Assembly (NCBI GenBank): GCA_010094025.1
Contig: ML991773.1
Location: 372,001 to 436,000 of the forward strand
DNA length: 64,000 nt
Direction: 5' to 3'
From: Viridothelium virens
Taxonomy: Eukaryota > Ascomycota > Dothideomycetes > Trypetheliales > Trypetheliaceae
Shown: positions 52,649-64,000 of the stretch, one piece after another
Layout of the letters: every line of letters begins with the position of its first letter
How positions within the stretch are numbered: the stretch's first letter is position 1
Position numbers and translations under genes: made by a program
Notes under the pieces: generated by a model
The model's input: only the letters and a program-made list of their open reading frames with translations
Database searches by the model: none
Told to the model about the DNA's origin: nothing

Positions 52649-55600
52649 TCATGCCCTGAAACAATTACGAACGTCATCCGGTCCCCAGTCCATCTCAATA
52701 CTGCTATCGTATACATCCCGAACGATGGTAGATAGTCGCTGACACGTGTCTTCATACCGAGCTTGACAGCTCTCGAGCACGAGACCAACGAGTTTGCGGC
52801 TAATCGTTGGATCATCGGCCTCGCCGAAATGTTTCTCGATCCGTTTGCGCAAAGCGTCGACGCCGCGTCGGATCTCCTTCGAGTCGTAATTTGAGAGAAG
52901 CTTCTTGAAGACTGAACGAGAATGTGATGGCCGCTGTGACAGCTCCTGGGGAGACATATTCTGTAATAGTAGCTCGGTCGACTCCAGGAGATCCTGTAGA
53001 GTGACGAGCGGTTAGCAGTCATTGCAGAGAGAAAAGCTTGGAGCGCATTCTAGAGGACATACCAGAACTTTACCAAGAGGGCGCCTGATCACAGCATTGA
53101 CATAGGCCTCCATATGCTCCTGCATTTCAGTCACCGCTCTCTTTTTCCACTCAGCAATCACAATGCTAGCCCTGTCGTCAACTTCCTCAATATAATGATT
53201 CATATTCTCAATTAGCAAAATGTGATAGTTGAGAGCCTCTTTGTCCTCGGGGTCGTTCACGCCCTGACTTTGCACTGCAATGCCTTGTACTTGACCCGGC
53301 ACACGCGCCGCTGGACCTTCCTTAGCAATGACCTTGAGTGAATCAAACATGGACTTGTTAATCTTTTGATATGCATCATCGACCATATTGCGAATTTCGA
53401 GACGTTCAGCGCCATCGCCGGTGGGTAGCATATTTTCAATGGCAGCAGAGAAATTGGGAAATGTCCGGATGAATGCAATGACGCCTTTGCGCTTCTTAAT
53501 CTTGACTTTGGTATCCTCGATTGCTCTTGTTTGCTCGTCGACGAAGCGATTGAAGAGACCAGCGAGCCGTTCGTGTATCTTGGTAAGGGTCTTGTTGAGG
53601 TAGTCTTGATTGGTGTCTTCGAAATCGAGGAGTCGGCGCTCGATAAAGCCCAGTAGGCCAATGCCTTGTCTAAATACCGAGTCAGTCTCACACCCGGCGT
53701 ACATTTCAAGGAGCGCTGTAGAGCTCACAGTGGATCAGATGACAAAGCCCATTCCACCATATTTTGTACTTCTGCAGGCCAGAAGGAATACAAATCATCC
53801 ATCACGTCTGCAATGCGCTTAGCCATTGCTCGATCTGGTTCAAATTGCTTCGGCAATTGCAATTGTGATCCATAACGAGCATGTGGTGGGAGAGATGCCA
53901 CGAGATCTGCAAAGTCAGCCGTTTCTAGAGACGTGGCATGGAAAAAATCCACTATGAAGTTTTGCTCCCTGAAAATAAGGGGAATCATCTCGTTCATTGC
54001 TCCCGCGAAAGCCTCGGAAGGTTGTAATCGTCCTATTTGATTTTTGTCCGCCGATGTGGAAGATTTCTCGCCTGACCCAGTTCGGAAGCTTTTAGCTAAT
54101 GTCTGACTTCTCTTGACCGTTAGTTTTCGTGCAGTACTGGAGAGACCCTCAGCTTCTTTTTCTTGTGAAGTGAAAAGGATGGAATGGTCTTCGCCGACTT
54201 GTTTACGGACGGTCTTCTTCCATGTAGCAGTGTTGTCGCGAGACTGATCCTGGTAGATTCCCCGAGCCCGGAATTGGTACAGCTGGAGGATGTTTTCCCA
54301 TGCTTTTCGGTCAATTTCCTTAGTGAAGAGAAGCAGGGGGCTGTACTGCCAAAGTCCACCACGGGCATTCTCGTGCGCGTCAAGGTCCAATCTGGTAGCA
54401 CCGCCAATCCCACTGGATCGACTTTGACTGGTAGAAGCCAGCGTTGTTCTGAATGAAGAATCCATGAACTGTTTAAATCGCTCAAGGAAATCACTGGTCT
54501 CGTTAAGATATGTGACTCTCTTCTCCTGCAACGCGCGCATGCCAGAAAGTTCGCTTCCGCCCAGGCCATTAACACTTGACTTGCTCAATCGATCTGGGCC
54601 CTTCCCGGACGATCCATAAACATCGTTCATTTGACGCATCGCAGGATCAATCGTCAACATGGCCTTGTAAAGGAGCAAAAGAGAGGACTCTATGGCTTCT
54701 AATCCACTCGGATTTTCAATTGGCGCTCTCCTTAGAGAATCGAGTTGATCGTCACGTATCGAAATCGTATCAACCAAACCTTCGAGCTCGTTCTGGAGCA
54801 GCTTCTGGTTCGCCGTCTGTACTTGGAGGCCTTGTGACTGTGCTTCAATAAACGCGACGTCGTCGTTGAGGCTCTGAAGATATAATTAGTCGGCTTCCAA
54901 TACGTCTTTCCGTTCGAAAGGTTCTCACACTTAGCTCAACACCGTAGAGCGTCAAGAGACCCTCAAACTCTTCACATTCTGCAATCGCCTTATCAAGCAT
55001 TTTCTCCACCATTTCGACCCGATCATCTTTTTGTTCTAAATGACCAAGCCAACTTCCAGCCTCGACTCGGCCTAATTCCCTACGCACGTCGGCTTCCATG
55101 GCTTCCAATTTTCTTGAAGGCATCAGTTCATTGCCCCAGCCAAAATCGCTCAAAGCCGATTCAAAGTCCAGTCCTTTGCCCTCTAAGAGATTTGAATCTA
55201 CATTCAACATCGTCAAATATTTGTTATGTTGCATTGATCGTCGCTTTCTTCGACGTATTTCTGGTAGAAGAGACTCGTTCGATTCCATCCTTCCATTGAT
55301 ATTTGGTCTTTGTAAGGTGTCTTTTGTCTCGGAAGACGCAGTCGCCTCAGCAGGGGCATGCTCTGCTTCCTGCGCAGTTGGCTTTTCAGGACTCGATACT
55401 TTGAGCTCGGGAACTTCTTCTCGAGCCTGTGGAGTGCTCGGTTTCTCTATTAAACTGGTCTCCGAAGGGCTGGAAAGATTTCGTGTTAGCGAGGGGGCTG
55501 GAACAACGGCAGATATCCCGTCAGGTTCATTCGGCGACTTGACGTCGTTGTTATTAAGTTTGTTTCCTGCGCCGCCAGCGCGAGGCTTAAAGGCATTATG

Positions 55601-57453
55601 TGCTGCTGCCGCTTTCCTAAAGAAGGCAGCTGCATCGGGCCTGGCCTTTTTCTTGATCATGGGCCCTAGACCAGGCCTGAACGTCTCTTCTTCTGGAGTT
55701 TCTGACGCAGGAGTTTCAGGGGCTGACGAAGGTGAGTCCTGTGTAATAGCTTCACCTGTAGCCGTTGGTGTGCTATTCGAAATTGCCGCAGTACCAGAAG
55801 CAGGAGCTTTTGTAGCGGGATCTGAAGATATTCTTCCAACTAAACCGAGTGGGGACGGGCGTAGGCGACTGCCAGGAAAACCGGGTTCCTCAGGAGGGTT
55901 CGTCTCTTCACGTTCATGATCTTCTTCCGCAGCCTTGCGACTAAGTGGCGAAGTCGTCGGAGTCCGAAAGCTATCCACCGACTTGTCACTTGGTTGACTT
56001 CGTCCTCCCTCGCTCTTCCCAGCAACCATCGGAGGTCTTCTACGCTCTGGAACTTTTCTATCTTCTGGTTCGTTAACAGCGCCCTCTCTACTGGGAATAG
56101 ATAGGCTGCTGCTATTTTGAGAGATTGGAGAGCGCCTGTTACCCCCAGCAGATACCTTTTCCTCCCCAGGTAAAGCTGAAGGCTTAAACCGATCAACAGC
56201 AGACATGAATAGGTTTGTACCATTCGGCGTTCTTTCGCCATCCGTCGGCGTCTCATCATTCCGTGTCGGCCTTTGACTAAATTGTCTCTGGGGACTTTGT
56301 GTTGGAACCGGGATCGGCGCGTTGCTCGTCGCTTTCGAGGACACACTCGACTCTTCCGGGGACACAGACCTCTGCCCACCCAGTTCAGACCGCGATGATT
56401 CCGGAGTCAAGCGCTGCGACGGCGGGATACCGGGGCTTGGTGCAGGCCGCATTTGTTCGCGACTTGGTCTCTGACGAGCCACACGCTCTTGAGAGCTCAT
56501 GGCTCTTGGTTGAAGGCCTGGACTGTGCCCCTGTGGAGGCTGCAGAGGAGCGGGTCTCTGAGCTTTCTCAGAAGACGGTTGGTGATATGCTTGATAGGGC
56601 TGGCGCTCCTCCGAACCTGAAGGCGCTCGACTTCCTGCGGTTGGCGGGCGTGTTGGGCCGCGAGGACCTTCTGGGGTTGGAGGAGGACGGTTTCCCTTGG
56701 CTGGTTGTCCAGTGACACCCAGCATCTGCTCCTGCTCGTGGGCATCAAAGCCCGTCATTTGCGGAACTCTCCCCTGGGTGTATTTCCTGTAAATCTTGAC
56801 CAAGCTACCGATGAAGAATTCTTTCTCCTTGGCAGTGCCCGCCTGCCAGTAATACGGCTTCGCGATTGTCACAATAAATCCGACAGGTCCAGCCCATTGC
56901 CTCCGGCGAGCATCGTCAGGAGAGGCAGGTGTTCCACCAGTAAACGATTCAACTGCTGTCAAGTCTTCCAAGTTCCATGTTTTTCCTATCGAAAATGAGG
57001 AATTGGAATTTTCTCTCGCCTTGTGCATCCTAACTCGGCCTGTGTTGCGGACGGATATGATGATCACTCGCGGTTTTCTGTTCTCGGACGGAGAGGTCGG
57101 CGGTGGAGGACTTGAAGGATAAGCAGCATCTTCCTGAACCCGTATGTGGGTAATGTATGACTCGCCGACTAATGAAGTGGTATGTAAGAGAAACGCAGTT
57201 GATATGCACGCCACATCTTAGAGGCAAGATACGTACGTTGTCCGTTGATATCCACTTTGGAGAAGCAACTCTCTATTATCCTCCTTTTTTCATCCTCGAA
57301 CCTCTCTGCCCGAGTCATGTTGGCGTTTGAAGAGGCATTGCGTGGCTGTGGTGGAGCCGGCTCGCGCCTGCCAGGTTCGCCTGCCGGACCACCAGAAGCC
57401 ACAGACAGGTTCGAGGGATTGCGGTGGCGGGCGTAGCCATTGACATTATCCAT
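52649..57453 (-). CDS. SEC3: Exocyst complex component Sec3
   Basis: Five exons (minus): 57237-57453, 54929-57168, 53729-54873, 53063-53669 and 52649-52993; introns 55-69 nt, all in phase; 1517 aa. Seen: the N-terminal PIP2-binding PH-like domain (about 45-200) with MTRAERFEDEKRRIIESCFS, GESYITHIRVQEDAAYPSSP, GKTWNLEDLTAVESFTGG and FIVTIAKPYYWQAGTAKEKE; a long disordered Ser/Pro region (about 210-600); then the helical exocyst rod with YGVELSSLNDDVAFIEAQSQ, NRFVDEQTRAIEDTKVKIKK and FPNFSAAIENML. Family role: a landmark subunit tethering secretory vesicles at the plasma membrane, bound by Rho1/Cdc42 and PIP2, which drives hyphal tip growth. The intron at 53670-53728 is needed to give SSDPL-QGIGLL; reading through gives an early stop. 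Confidence 0.96.
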
Positions 57454-58037
57454 GATAGCTTCCGTGACTTCCTATTCAGAAAGAGCTTTGGGCCTTTTTC
57501 CAGGGAAGGTCGTACCCATTCACAGGACAGACAAGTTCCAGCAATGGCCTAAGAGGATGACCTGAAGGGAACGGAGGGAGCGACCATTAGTGAAAGCCGG
57601 GTCTCGATGGTCTAAGCAAAGTTCAAGGAGCGGAGAAGCAATGCAATCTAGCCAGAAAGCTTGCACATTAGACAACGTGGCCAGAATGAAAGAAGGAGAC
57701 TACTTCCAGTCAGGAATCGATACGGGTGAAAGAAAGCAAAGGTATCGTAGAAATAGAAAAGTTCGAAGAAGAGGCCGGGCGGAATTACGGCGTGAGGTGG
57801 GACAGTTTCAATAGCTTGTCTTGCAGTTGCATGTCGATCCTCGGAAGAGGCACCATCCAAGTCGAAGATGAAGCTATTCCTATCCCGTTCTAGCTCCCGC
57901 CGAGTCGTGCAGCCCACCGCAGCTCCCAGAAATCGCGCCTAAAATTTTTGGTAGGTACTAAGTCGGTGAAGTGAACTGCTAACTTTCCATGTGCCTACTT
58001 CTCTCTAATTACGAAGTGCCTTTGTTCATGATCAGCC
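57454..58037. other. Divergent promoter region, SEC3 / SRP40
   Basis: 584 nt between divergent starts. It includes the RRPE-like element listed at 57941. Frames inside are short and have no protein-family character. Confidence 0.5.
57941..57949. promoter_or_regulatory. RRPE-like element upstream of SRP40
   Basis: AAAATTTTT (AAAAATTTT on the other strand) lies 89 nt before the SRP40 ATG. This is the core of the rRNA-processing element found upstream of ribosome-biogenesis genes in ascomycetes. No partner PAC box (GCGATGAG) was seen. Plausible because SRP40 is nucleolar, but a 9-bp AT-only match is weak evidence. Confidence 0.3.
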
Positions 58038-59459
58038 ATGGCTAAGAGAAAGCGCGCCGACGCTGGAAAAGATACCTCCCTTGCAGCTGGGTCAGTCCCT
58101 GCCAAAACTAAGGGATCCTTCAACCCATCCACAAGTCCAGAATCCCACCCACCTCCCCCGCTCATACTCCTTGTCCATACCTTCCTCCAAAACAACCATT
58201 ACGATTATGCAGCCCGGGCTTTAAGCAAAGAATCCAAGTTGCGAAGCGCTTCTGCATCCTTTGACGGAGCTGCGCAGGAACTCCCGGACCTAGCTGAATT
58301 GTACAGTTTTTGGGTAAAACAGCACAGACCCGAACAAACCAATGCGAAATCTCAGCAATCAAGAAGCTCTGCCGAGGCCGTAGCAAGTGATGATGATGGA
58401 GAAGAAAATGACACAAGTCGCAATGAAGCCACCGACGAAAAGAACAGTGCAAAAAATGGCCTGAGAATTGAGTCGAAGAGCGATTCCGAAAGTGACACCA
58501 ATACAAGCATTTCAGATGCAAGCGAACTCAAGGCCGCATCCAAAGCATCTTCATCGTCATCAGCTGAAAGTTCTGAAGAAAACAATACAGCATCAATCGA
58601 GGCTCCAAAGAACAGTCAAATGCTCCGGAAAAGGTTGCAATCGCTATCCAATTCTTCCGACTCGTCCTCTGAGTCCGACTCCAGCTCAGATTCAGGCTCC
58701 GGGTCGGACTCCGAGTCAGTGGATGAAGGAGGCCCCCCCAAGAAGAGAAAGCTCGTTGAAGTCGACAAACAGATGCCAGCAGGTGTTGACAACCAAGCAT
58801 CGAGCTCTGAGTCCTCAAGCGATTCCGAGGGTGAATCTGATGGGAGTGCTAGCACTAGTGGAAGCTCCGTGTCAGGCAGTTCTGCCTCGTCAGAAAAGGA
58901 GCAGAATCAAGATGCCAGCGATGACGATTCTGCGAGCGAGACCTCCACATCCGAGTCTGACTCCGATTCCAAGTCTGACAATAGCAGCGAGAACGAAAGC
59001 GATAGCTTGCCCAACCCCGAGAAAGTCCCACCCAAAGTTGAAGCCAAGCAATCCAAGGGCACGCTCGGCCTGTACGCATCCGACAGCGCTGCCTCCGCTT
59101 CTAGCAGCACTATCAAAGGCAGTCCAATCAAGACAACCGAATCTTCTGAACCTACCGATACGAGACCCCTTAAGCGCAAACGTGAAGACCCGCCTGTGGC
59201 CTCTACCTCCTTCAACAATCCCCAAAAACTCAACAAGCACGGCAAAGAGCCCTTTAGCCGTATCCCGAAAGACACGCAGGTGGATCCTCGCTTCGCGTCA
59301 AACAAGTACGTGCCGTACGATTATGCCGACCGCGCTTACCAGGATCTGAGCGTGACCAAGGGGAAGGGCTTCACGAAAGAGAAGAACAAGAAGAAGAGGG
59401 GCAGCTATCGGGGTGGCGCTATTGATACGACGCCAAAGGGCATCAAGTTCGATGATTGA
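58038..59459 (+). CDS. SRP40: Nucleolar phosphoprotein Srp40 / Nopp140-like
   Basis: Single exon, 473 aa. Seen: an N-terminal LisH-like helix pair (LILLVHTFLQNNHYDYAARA); a central region of about 230 residues made of acidic serine clusters (SSDSSSESDSSSDSGSGSDS) separated by short basic patches (GPPKKRKLVEVDK), the alternating pattern of Nopp140/Srp40; and the conserved C-terminal SRP40 domain with PFSRIPKDTQVDPRFASNKY and ending GSYRGGAIDTTPKGIKFDD. Family role: a chaperone of box C/D and H/ACA snoRNPs in the nucleolus, heavily phosphorylated by CK2. The start lies next to a good context (GCCATGG). Confidence 0.93.
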   Translation: MAKRKRADAGKDTSLAAGSVPAKTKGSFNPSTSPESHPPPPLILLVHTFLQNNHYDYAARALSKESKLRSASASFDGAAQELPDLAELYSFWVKQHRPEQTNAKSQQSRSSAEAVASDDDGEENDTSRNEATDEKNSAKNGLRIESKSDSESDTNTSISDASELKAASKASSSSSAESSEENNTASIEAPKNSQMLRKRLQSLSNSSDSSSESDSSSDSGSGSDSESVDEGGPPKKRKLVEVDKQMPAGVDNQASSSESSSDSEGESDGSASTSGSSVSGSSASSEKEQNQDASDDDSASETSTSESDSDSKSDNSSENESDSLPNPEKVPPKVEAKQSKGTLGLYASDSAASASSSTIKGSPIKTTESSEPTDTRPLKRKREDPPVASTSFNNPQKLNKHGKEPFSRIPKDTQVDPRFASNKYVPYDYADRAYQDLSVTKGKGFTKEKNKKKRGSYRGGAIDTTPKGIKFDD

Positions 59460-59922
59460 CGTGGAGTTGAAATCGCCCCGATGGTAGGAATTGGATTACT
59501 CATGCTCCTCATGGCAGTCGACGTCTTTATGAGTCAGGTAGAGGGCAGCTTCTTGAGTTTAACAGATGGATTTATTCGGATGGATTGACCCGTGGAGGAT
59601 ACATCTTTCATGCGCTTAGGCTGAGGACACTCTTCAGATGTACAAGACGGTTTTCTTGCAGCCATTCAGCTTTCTATAGAGAACTTTATCCACAGCGATT
59701 TTGCGCAGCAATTGATGAATATTAGAGCCTAGATAATTAAGCCTTTCCAAGAAGCTTTCTAGCAAATTTGAACGTCATCCTGAGGCAAGTCATACGTCAA
59801 ATCATGCCATATTGCCTTTATCCCGCAGTCTATAAGCAAGCCATCTCATATCATTCCGTATATGTCTCCGCTAAGCACAGGATTGAGCATGGGATTTGAT
59901 CACGAGTGACGGTCACATCATT
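59460..59922. other. Convergent intergenic region, SRP40 / MER3
   Basis: 463 nt between converging stops, AT-rich; presumably the 3' UTRs. Nothing else recognised. Confidence 0.4.
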
Positions 59923-62900
59923 TCAAACAAGCTCTATAATATCACCGAACTCCTCCCTCACCCATGCCTCGATGCCTTCGAATCGGTCGGGTGGCTTCTC
60001 ATCCTCTGCATTCGCATGTGATGCGAGCTCGGGCACAGCCTTTGAGGCCGTTAAGTCTGATGGACTTGGTTGCTCCAAATCACGAGCAAAAGGTACGTTA
60101 CCGGTGGCATCCAACCCCTGGGTTGATCTTGTATTGGATTGGATATGTTCAGGCGACTTCAACTCGGGCATGCTTCCCTGAACGGTCGCGGGTGTAGATG
60201 AATCGCCGTGGAACAACCAGTTTCCCCGGCCGGATAGTGTCTCCAGGTCTGGTTCTTGTGGGCTGACTTGCTGCTCCAGGTTGCTCAACGGTATCGCATC
60301 CTCGCCAGGTTCAGGCTCGTTTCCAGCTGCAAATAAGGATGATTGTTTTGGAGAAGCAGCAGGTGGAAGATGTGGGAGATTGTCTAATTCTTGGAACAAA
60401 CTTGAGTCGTCTTCGGGAGTGGTCCGAGAATCGATATTCATTACTTGCGCTTCTCGATCATGGTCCAGTAGCTGCACGTGGGAATGGTGTTTTTGTCCAT
60501 TACCAGAATTACCTGTCAAATCAATATCTTCGACAGTGGATCGCTCTGTAGGCGCCGGTGCAGGCTGCGAACTGTTTGCTTGTCTTGGGAAAGAGCGGGT
60601 TATAGTATGTTGCTTGCTGCGTTGATCCAGGTCTTCATGCGTGCTTGATGCTTTATGGGCTATTTCCGCTTTAGAGACTTTGGGCGGTGCGTCGAGACCT
60701 TCCCGGCAACAAAGGTGCTTGCATACCATCTTATCCTTGCAGCGGTGCTTGCAGGGCCATCTCCCATTGTCAAGACGGGCGGGAGGGTTTTGTTGAAAGT
60801 GCGTTGCCGGCCTTCCCTGATCAATTTTCCGCCGTTTGCTGCCGGTCGTCGGAGCAGATCTCTCTTGAGAATGATGCTGCTGTTCCAATTTATCGATGTG
60901 TACAAAATCGGAGTTTGCTGCAGCTGCCTGTATCAGATCAGAGTCAGCTATATCGCCATCTCCAAATTCATCGAGTCCATTACGAGAGCGGGGTTTTGAT
61001 GTGTTGGGCCTTTCCATACGAGTCTTGCGTCGCGATTCAGGTCTCTGGGCCACTTCAGGTACTCCTTGGAAGGGGAACATCTGAGGGGAAATCCCCAGGT
61101 TCAGCAGCACATGCCTCATGGTGCCGGCTGCGGCATTCCTCAGTAAAGATTTTTAATCAAAGAAACCTTGGGACGGTGCTGACTTACCAACTTCATCGCA
61201 CATAACATAGCAAGCGACCGTTTGGCTGCTATTCGTGAGTGTTGCTGAAAAGGGAATTTCGAAGTCTTTGGTAAGTCTGCTCGCTCTTGTCATCATTAGC
61301 GACATTGGGCCATCGACGACTCTGTCGTGCTTACTTTATGCGGCAGAAATGCATCTTCCGACCATCCGAGGTCTCTGCAAGGAAGCATACATAGATATCA
61401 CGGTTGTTAAATTTCGCTGGTGGAGTTTCGTTGATGAATCCAATCTCAGCACGGATATTGACGATGACCGATCCATCGGGCTTGCGTTTCTAATAGCAAT
61501 TAAGCTTTATGTCGCCCAATGCACTGTAAGTACGCACCGGCTGCCCTTGCATCTGAACAGAGACTCTCAGCTTCGGGAACGCCTTAACATGATCCAGCAA
61601 ACGTATACCAAACGGTGGTGCTCGCCCTAAAATTGTTTCGATCCTCTGAGCCTCTGCGGTTTCTAGCTCCTCAATGGTCCTGACACCGGCGGCTACCAGC
61701 TTTCTTACCGCGACAATTCCAATCTTCTCCAGTTGTTTAAGCTGCAGAGGTGAATCATCCCAAGCTCGGGCGGCCAAGCTCCTGGCCAGCATCAATGCGT
61801 TTCTTGAACCGGTTGAGTCGCCTCTGGATAGTTGACAATCAATGATGCAACGGATTAGGCGATGAACATGCTGGAATACTATGGCTTGCTCAGTCTGGTG
61901 CTGAAGTCGCATCTTTGGCTGCGAATGGTTTCCAGGAAATTCAATGGAACCAAGGACGGCTTGAATGATTAAAGAGACCTTATGCGCTCTCATTGCCAAG
62001 TCAACGGGTATCGGAAACTTGGTAGATGTCGATTGGTTGATCTCTTTGTAGATGGGCTTCTCTCCGCTACGAAAGCGGATTTCTTGAAATTCAACGGCCT
62101 GGGCTATCGCCGATAGCTGCCACACTGTCAGTAAGAATTAGGAAAGGAGTTTAACAACGAACGTACGATCTCTGAGATTCTGGCTTTAGCGGGTAGCCCA
62201 ATGATAAACTTCATTGTCTCGAATTGAACATAGTACCGAGCCATTGCGTCTCCATACTTCGAGCACTGCAATTTTGGTGAACTCTGGATAAGCTCGTGTT
62301 CCAGTAGAGAATCGATATTCTTGTTCAAGATACGCTCAATATGGCCGTCAAGATTAAAGCGATCCTTCGTATCACCTTCGAGTCTGTAGTGATCGGGATT
62401 TTTTGGTAGTCTCACATGTAAGAAGGTTCCCCGGAGCCAAGTCCGGGCAGTATCAATATCGTGGATGGTGCCCAAGCCAATCTCGGCATTCTTAGTGCTT
62501 CTTAGAATGTAACACAGTTAGATGAGGCAACTCTCCACTTACGAGATGTTCAATCAGGTTGACATGTAGACTTTACAATAGTAAGCATCATACGGAAACA
62601 TGTTGAAGCTCGGATTGATGCTGCGTACCAGCTTTCAAGGATTTCTTGACCTGAGACCATCTTCTCAAAATGCTGAGCTCTCTCTGATCTGGTCATAATT
62701 ACCGCAACTGCGCTGTCATCAAATTGCGGGCGCCCTGCTCGACCAAGCATCTGCATAATCTCAAGATCCGAGTACTCCCTACCAAGTCCGTTTTGGTTCT
62801 GATAGGTGACCGTATTTTTGATAATGACGAAATGACACGGTAAGTTAACACCAACAGCTAGAGTGCTGGTGCAGCAGATAACATAGATCTCACCATCCAG

Positions 62901-64000
62901 GAATGCTTTTTCAACAGCATGTCTGTCGCTTTGATGCAATCCCGCATGATGGAAAGCCACGCTTGCAGGTACACAGGCTGCTTACTGTATTAGAATTTTT
63001 CAGGTCTATCACAGCCGACTTACCTTGCAACCCAGCATCCTCAACAGTGATGGGCTTTCTTGGACTGATCCAACAACGTTCGCGTAAATTTTGAGCGCTC
63101 CACCAATTTGACAACAAGCCCGCTGTAGTCTCTGTCGATTTTCTTGTTGAACAAAACACCATGATCGGTTTTCGTTGGGTATGCTTAGCAATGAGATCCG
63201 TGAGTCTACCAAGTATCAACAAGGTCTCATTCAGCGTGGCGTTATCATCTCTCTTTATACTCACTTGCCATCAAGATGCTTGTCAAATTGGAAATCATTC
63301 CCATTCGATGGAAAACCGGCCACATACTTTTTTAATTCCACGGGGCGAAAGTCCTCACCAAAGGTCTCTCGAGCAGCAGGCAATTCCGGATGATTTGAAC
63401 CACGGCCAAGCCATTTCGCAACATCATCCGAGTTGGGAACTGTCGCGCTAAGCGCGATGAAACGAACGTTATCGGTGGCCGTCTTCATTCGAGACACTAC
63501 TGCCTCAAGCGTTGCACCTCGATTCTCTTTCACAATATGAACCTCGTCGATCAGAAACAGACGGACGAGTTGCATCAGCCTTTGGTGATCTTTCCATTTA
63601 CGTGTCATGCTATCCCATTTCTCTGGAGTGGTCACTATAATGCTCGCGCCTCCTATTCTCTTCATTTGCGTTTGATCGGTGTCGCCAGTGATCTCCACGC
63701 AAATTGCACCAAGAGGACCGAACTTTGCTTGCCAATCTTTCTGACGTTCCGCACAAAGTGACTTTGTCGGTGCTTGATAGACAACTTTGAAATTGTCGGA
63801 AGGAAAGCTAGCAATGACCCGACAGATGGCCAACTCAAACACCACAGTCTTGCCGCTTCCTGTAGGAGAAGCTAAAACGAAATTGTCATTACTATGGAAG
63901 ATTGTGTCAAAGCATTTGGATTGAATCGCATTCAATAATCGAAACGGAAAGATAGGACGAAATCGGTCAGGGAGATCGGTAGTAGCTATAAGATTGATCC
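59923..64000 (-). CDS. MER3: Meiotic DNA helicase Mer3/Hfm1, N-terminus beyond window edge
   Basis: Nine exons visible (minus): 63265->64000, 63024-63205, 62629-62977, 62543-62570, 62490-62167, 62116-61538, 61489-61335, 61276-61188 and 61127-59923, all phase-consistent (one only 28 nt); the start lies past 64000. Seen: helicase motifs ASPTGSGKT (Walker A), QAPTKSL, TTPEKWD, DEVH, SATVPN, VFCSTRK, STLAVGVNLP and MLGRAGRPQFD; then winged-helix and Sec63 regions (WLRGTFLHVRLPKNP, QAVEFQEIRFRSGEKP); an OB-like part; and a C-terminal extension with a Cys/His zinc-binding motif (CKHRCKDKMVCKHLCC, 60706-60753). Family role: a 3'-5' helicase that stabilises recombination intermediates for interfering meiotic crossovers. 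The tail carries an IDLT sequence and ends GDIIELV, both resembling SUMO-interacting motifs. An intact MER3 implies retained meiotic capacity. Confidence 0.95.

Noticed and set aside
1-64000. A biosynthetic gene cluster, mobile element, CRISPR array or viral insertion
   Set aside because: No backbone synthase, transposase, integrase, reverse transcriptase, repeat-spacer array or viral gene is recognisable; the neighbours are unrelated housekeeping genes.

Overview
The window is nuclear DNA of a filamentous ascomycete (Pezizomycotina). Genes are densely packed on both strands. Introns are short, about 46-80 nt, with GTRNGT donors and CTRAC-like branch sites. Typical Pezizomycotina families are present: a fungal SREBP with the conserved bHLH tyrosine, a bZIP protein with a DUF3425-type C-terminus, a secreted GH18 endo-beta-N-acetylglucosaminidase, and an SRR1-like protein. 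I cannot place it to class or genus. I joined exons by hand from splice signals, reading phase and family conservation, and every joined model given is phase-consistent.

Layout. 1-4312 (-): PAN1, cut by the left edge. 4502-4819 (+): a small coiled-coil protein. 5034-6240 (-): MRI1 of methionine salvage. 6564-7530 (+): an aldo-keto reductase. 8547-10565 (+): the bifunctional purine enzyme ADE16/17. 11597-14437 (-): a large uncharacterised protein. 15551-16411 (-): a secreted GH18 enzyme. 17666-21059 (-): an M16-family metallopeptidase. 21509-24247 (+): a ZW10/Dsl1-type tether. 24750-26478: a small membrane-protein candidate, PCC1 (KEOPS) and a small protein with a mitochondrial-like N-terminus. 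27202-28449 (+): an F-box-like protein. 28740-30583 (-): a bZIP factor. 30944-32052 (+): an alpha/beta hydrolase. 33276-34970 (-): a Ser/Thr-rich, probably GPI-anchored wall protein. 36893-39478 (-): a Sac7-like RhoGAP. 40432-40808 (+): TIM9. 40950-41750 (-): a DCG1-like racemase. 42239-43149 (+): a HAD hydrolase. 43510-46995 (-): SREBP. 47089-49241: two hypotheticals. 50806-51848 (-): an SRR1-like protein. 52649-57453 (-): SEC3. 58038-59459 (+): SRP40. 59923-64000 (-): the meiotic helicase MER3/HFM1, whose N-terminus lies beyond the right edge.

These are mostly single-copy housekeeping and regulatory genes: endocytosis and exocytosis (PAN1, SEC3, ZW10, RhoGAP), purine and methionine metabolism, mitochondrial import, tRNA modification, sterol regulation and meiosis. 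I see no biosynthetic cluster, intact transposon, rRNA, tRNA or CRISPR array. The most unusual signals are an abrupt switch from C-rich to G-rich mRNA sequence inside several unrelated genes, a TIM9 first intron that seems to need a non-canonical donor, a GC-AG intron in the SREBP gene, introns of 3n length that read through in PAN1 and the small neighbour gene, and a pair of tRNA-promoter-like repeats near 26.8-26.9 kb.
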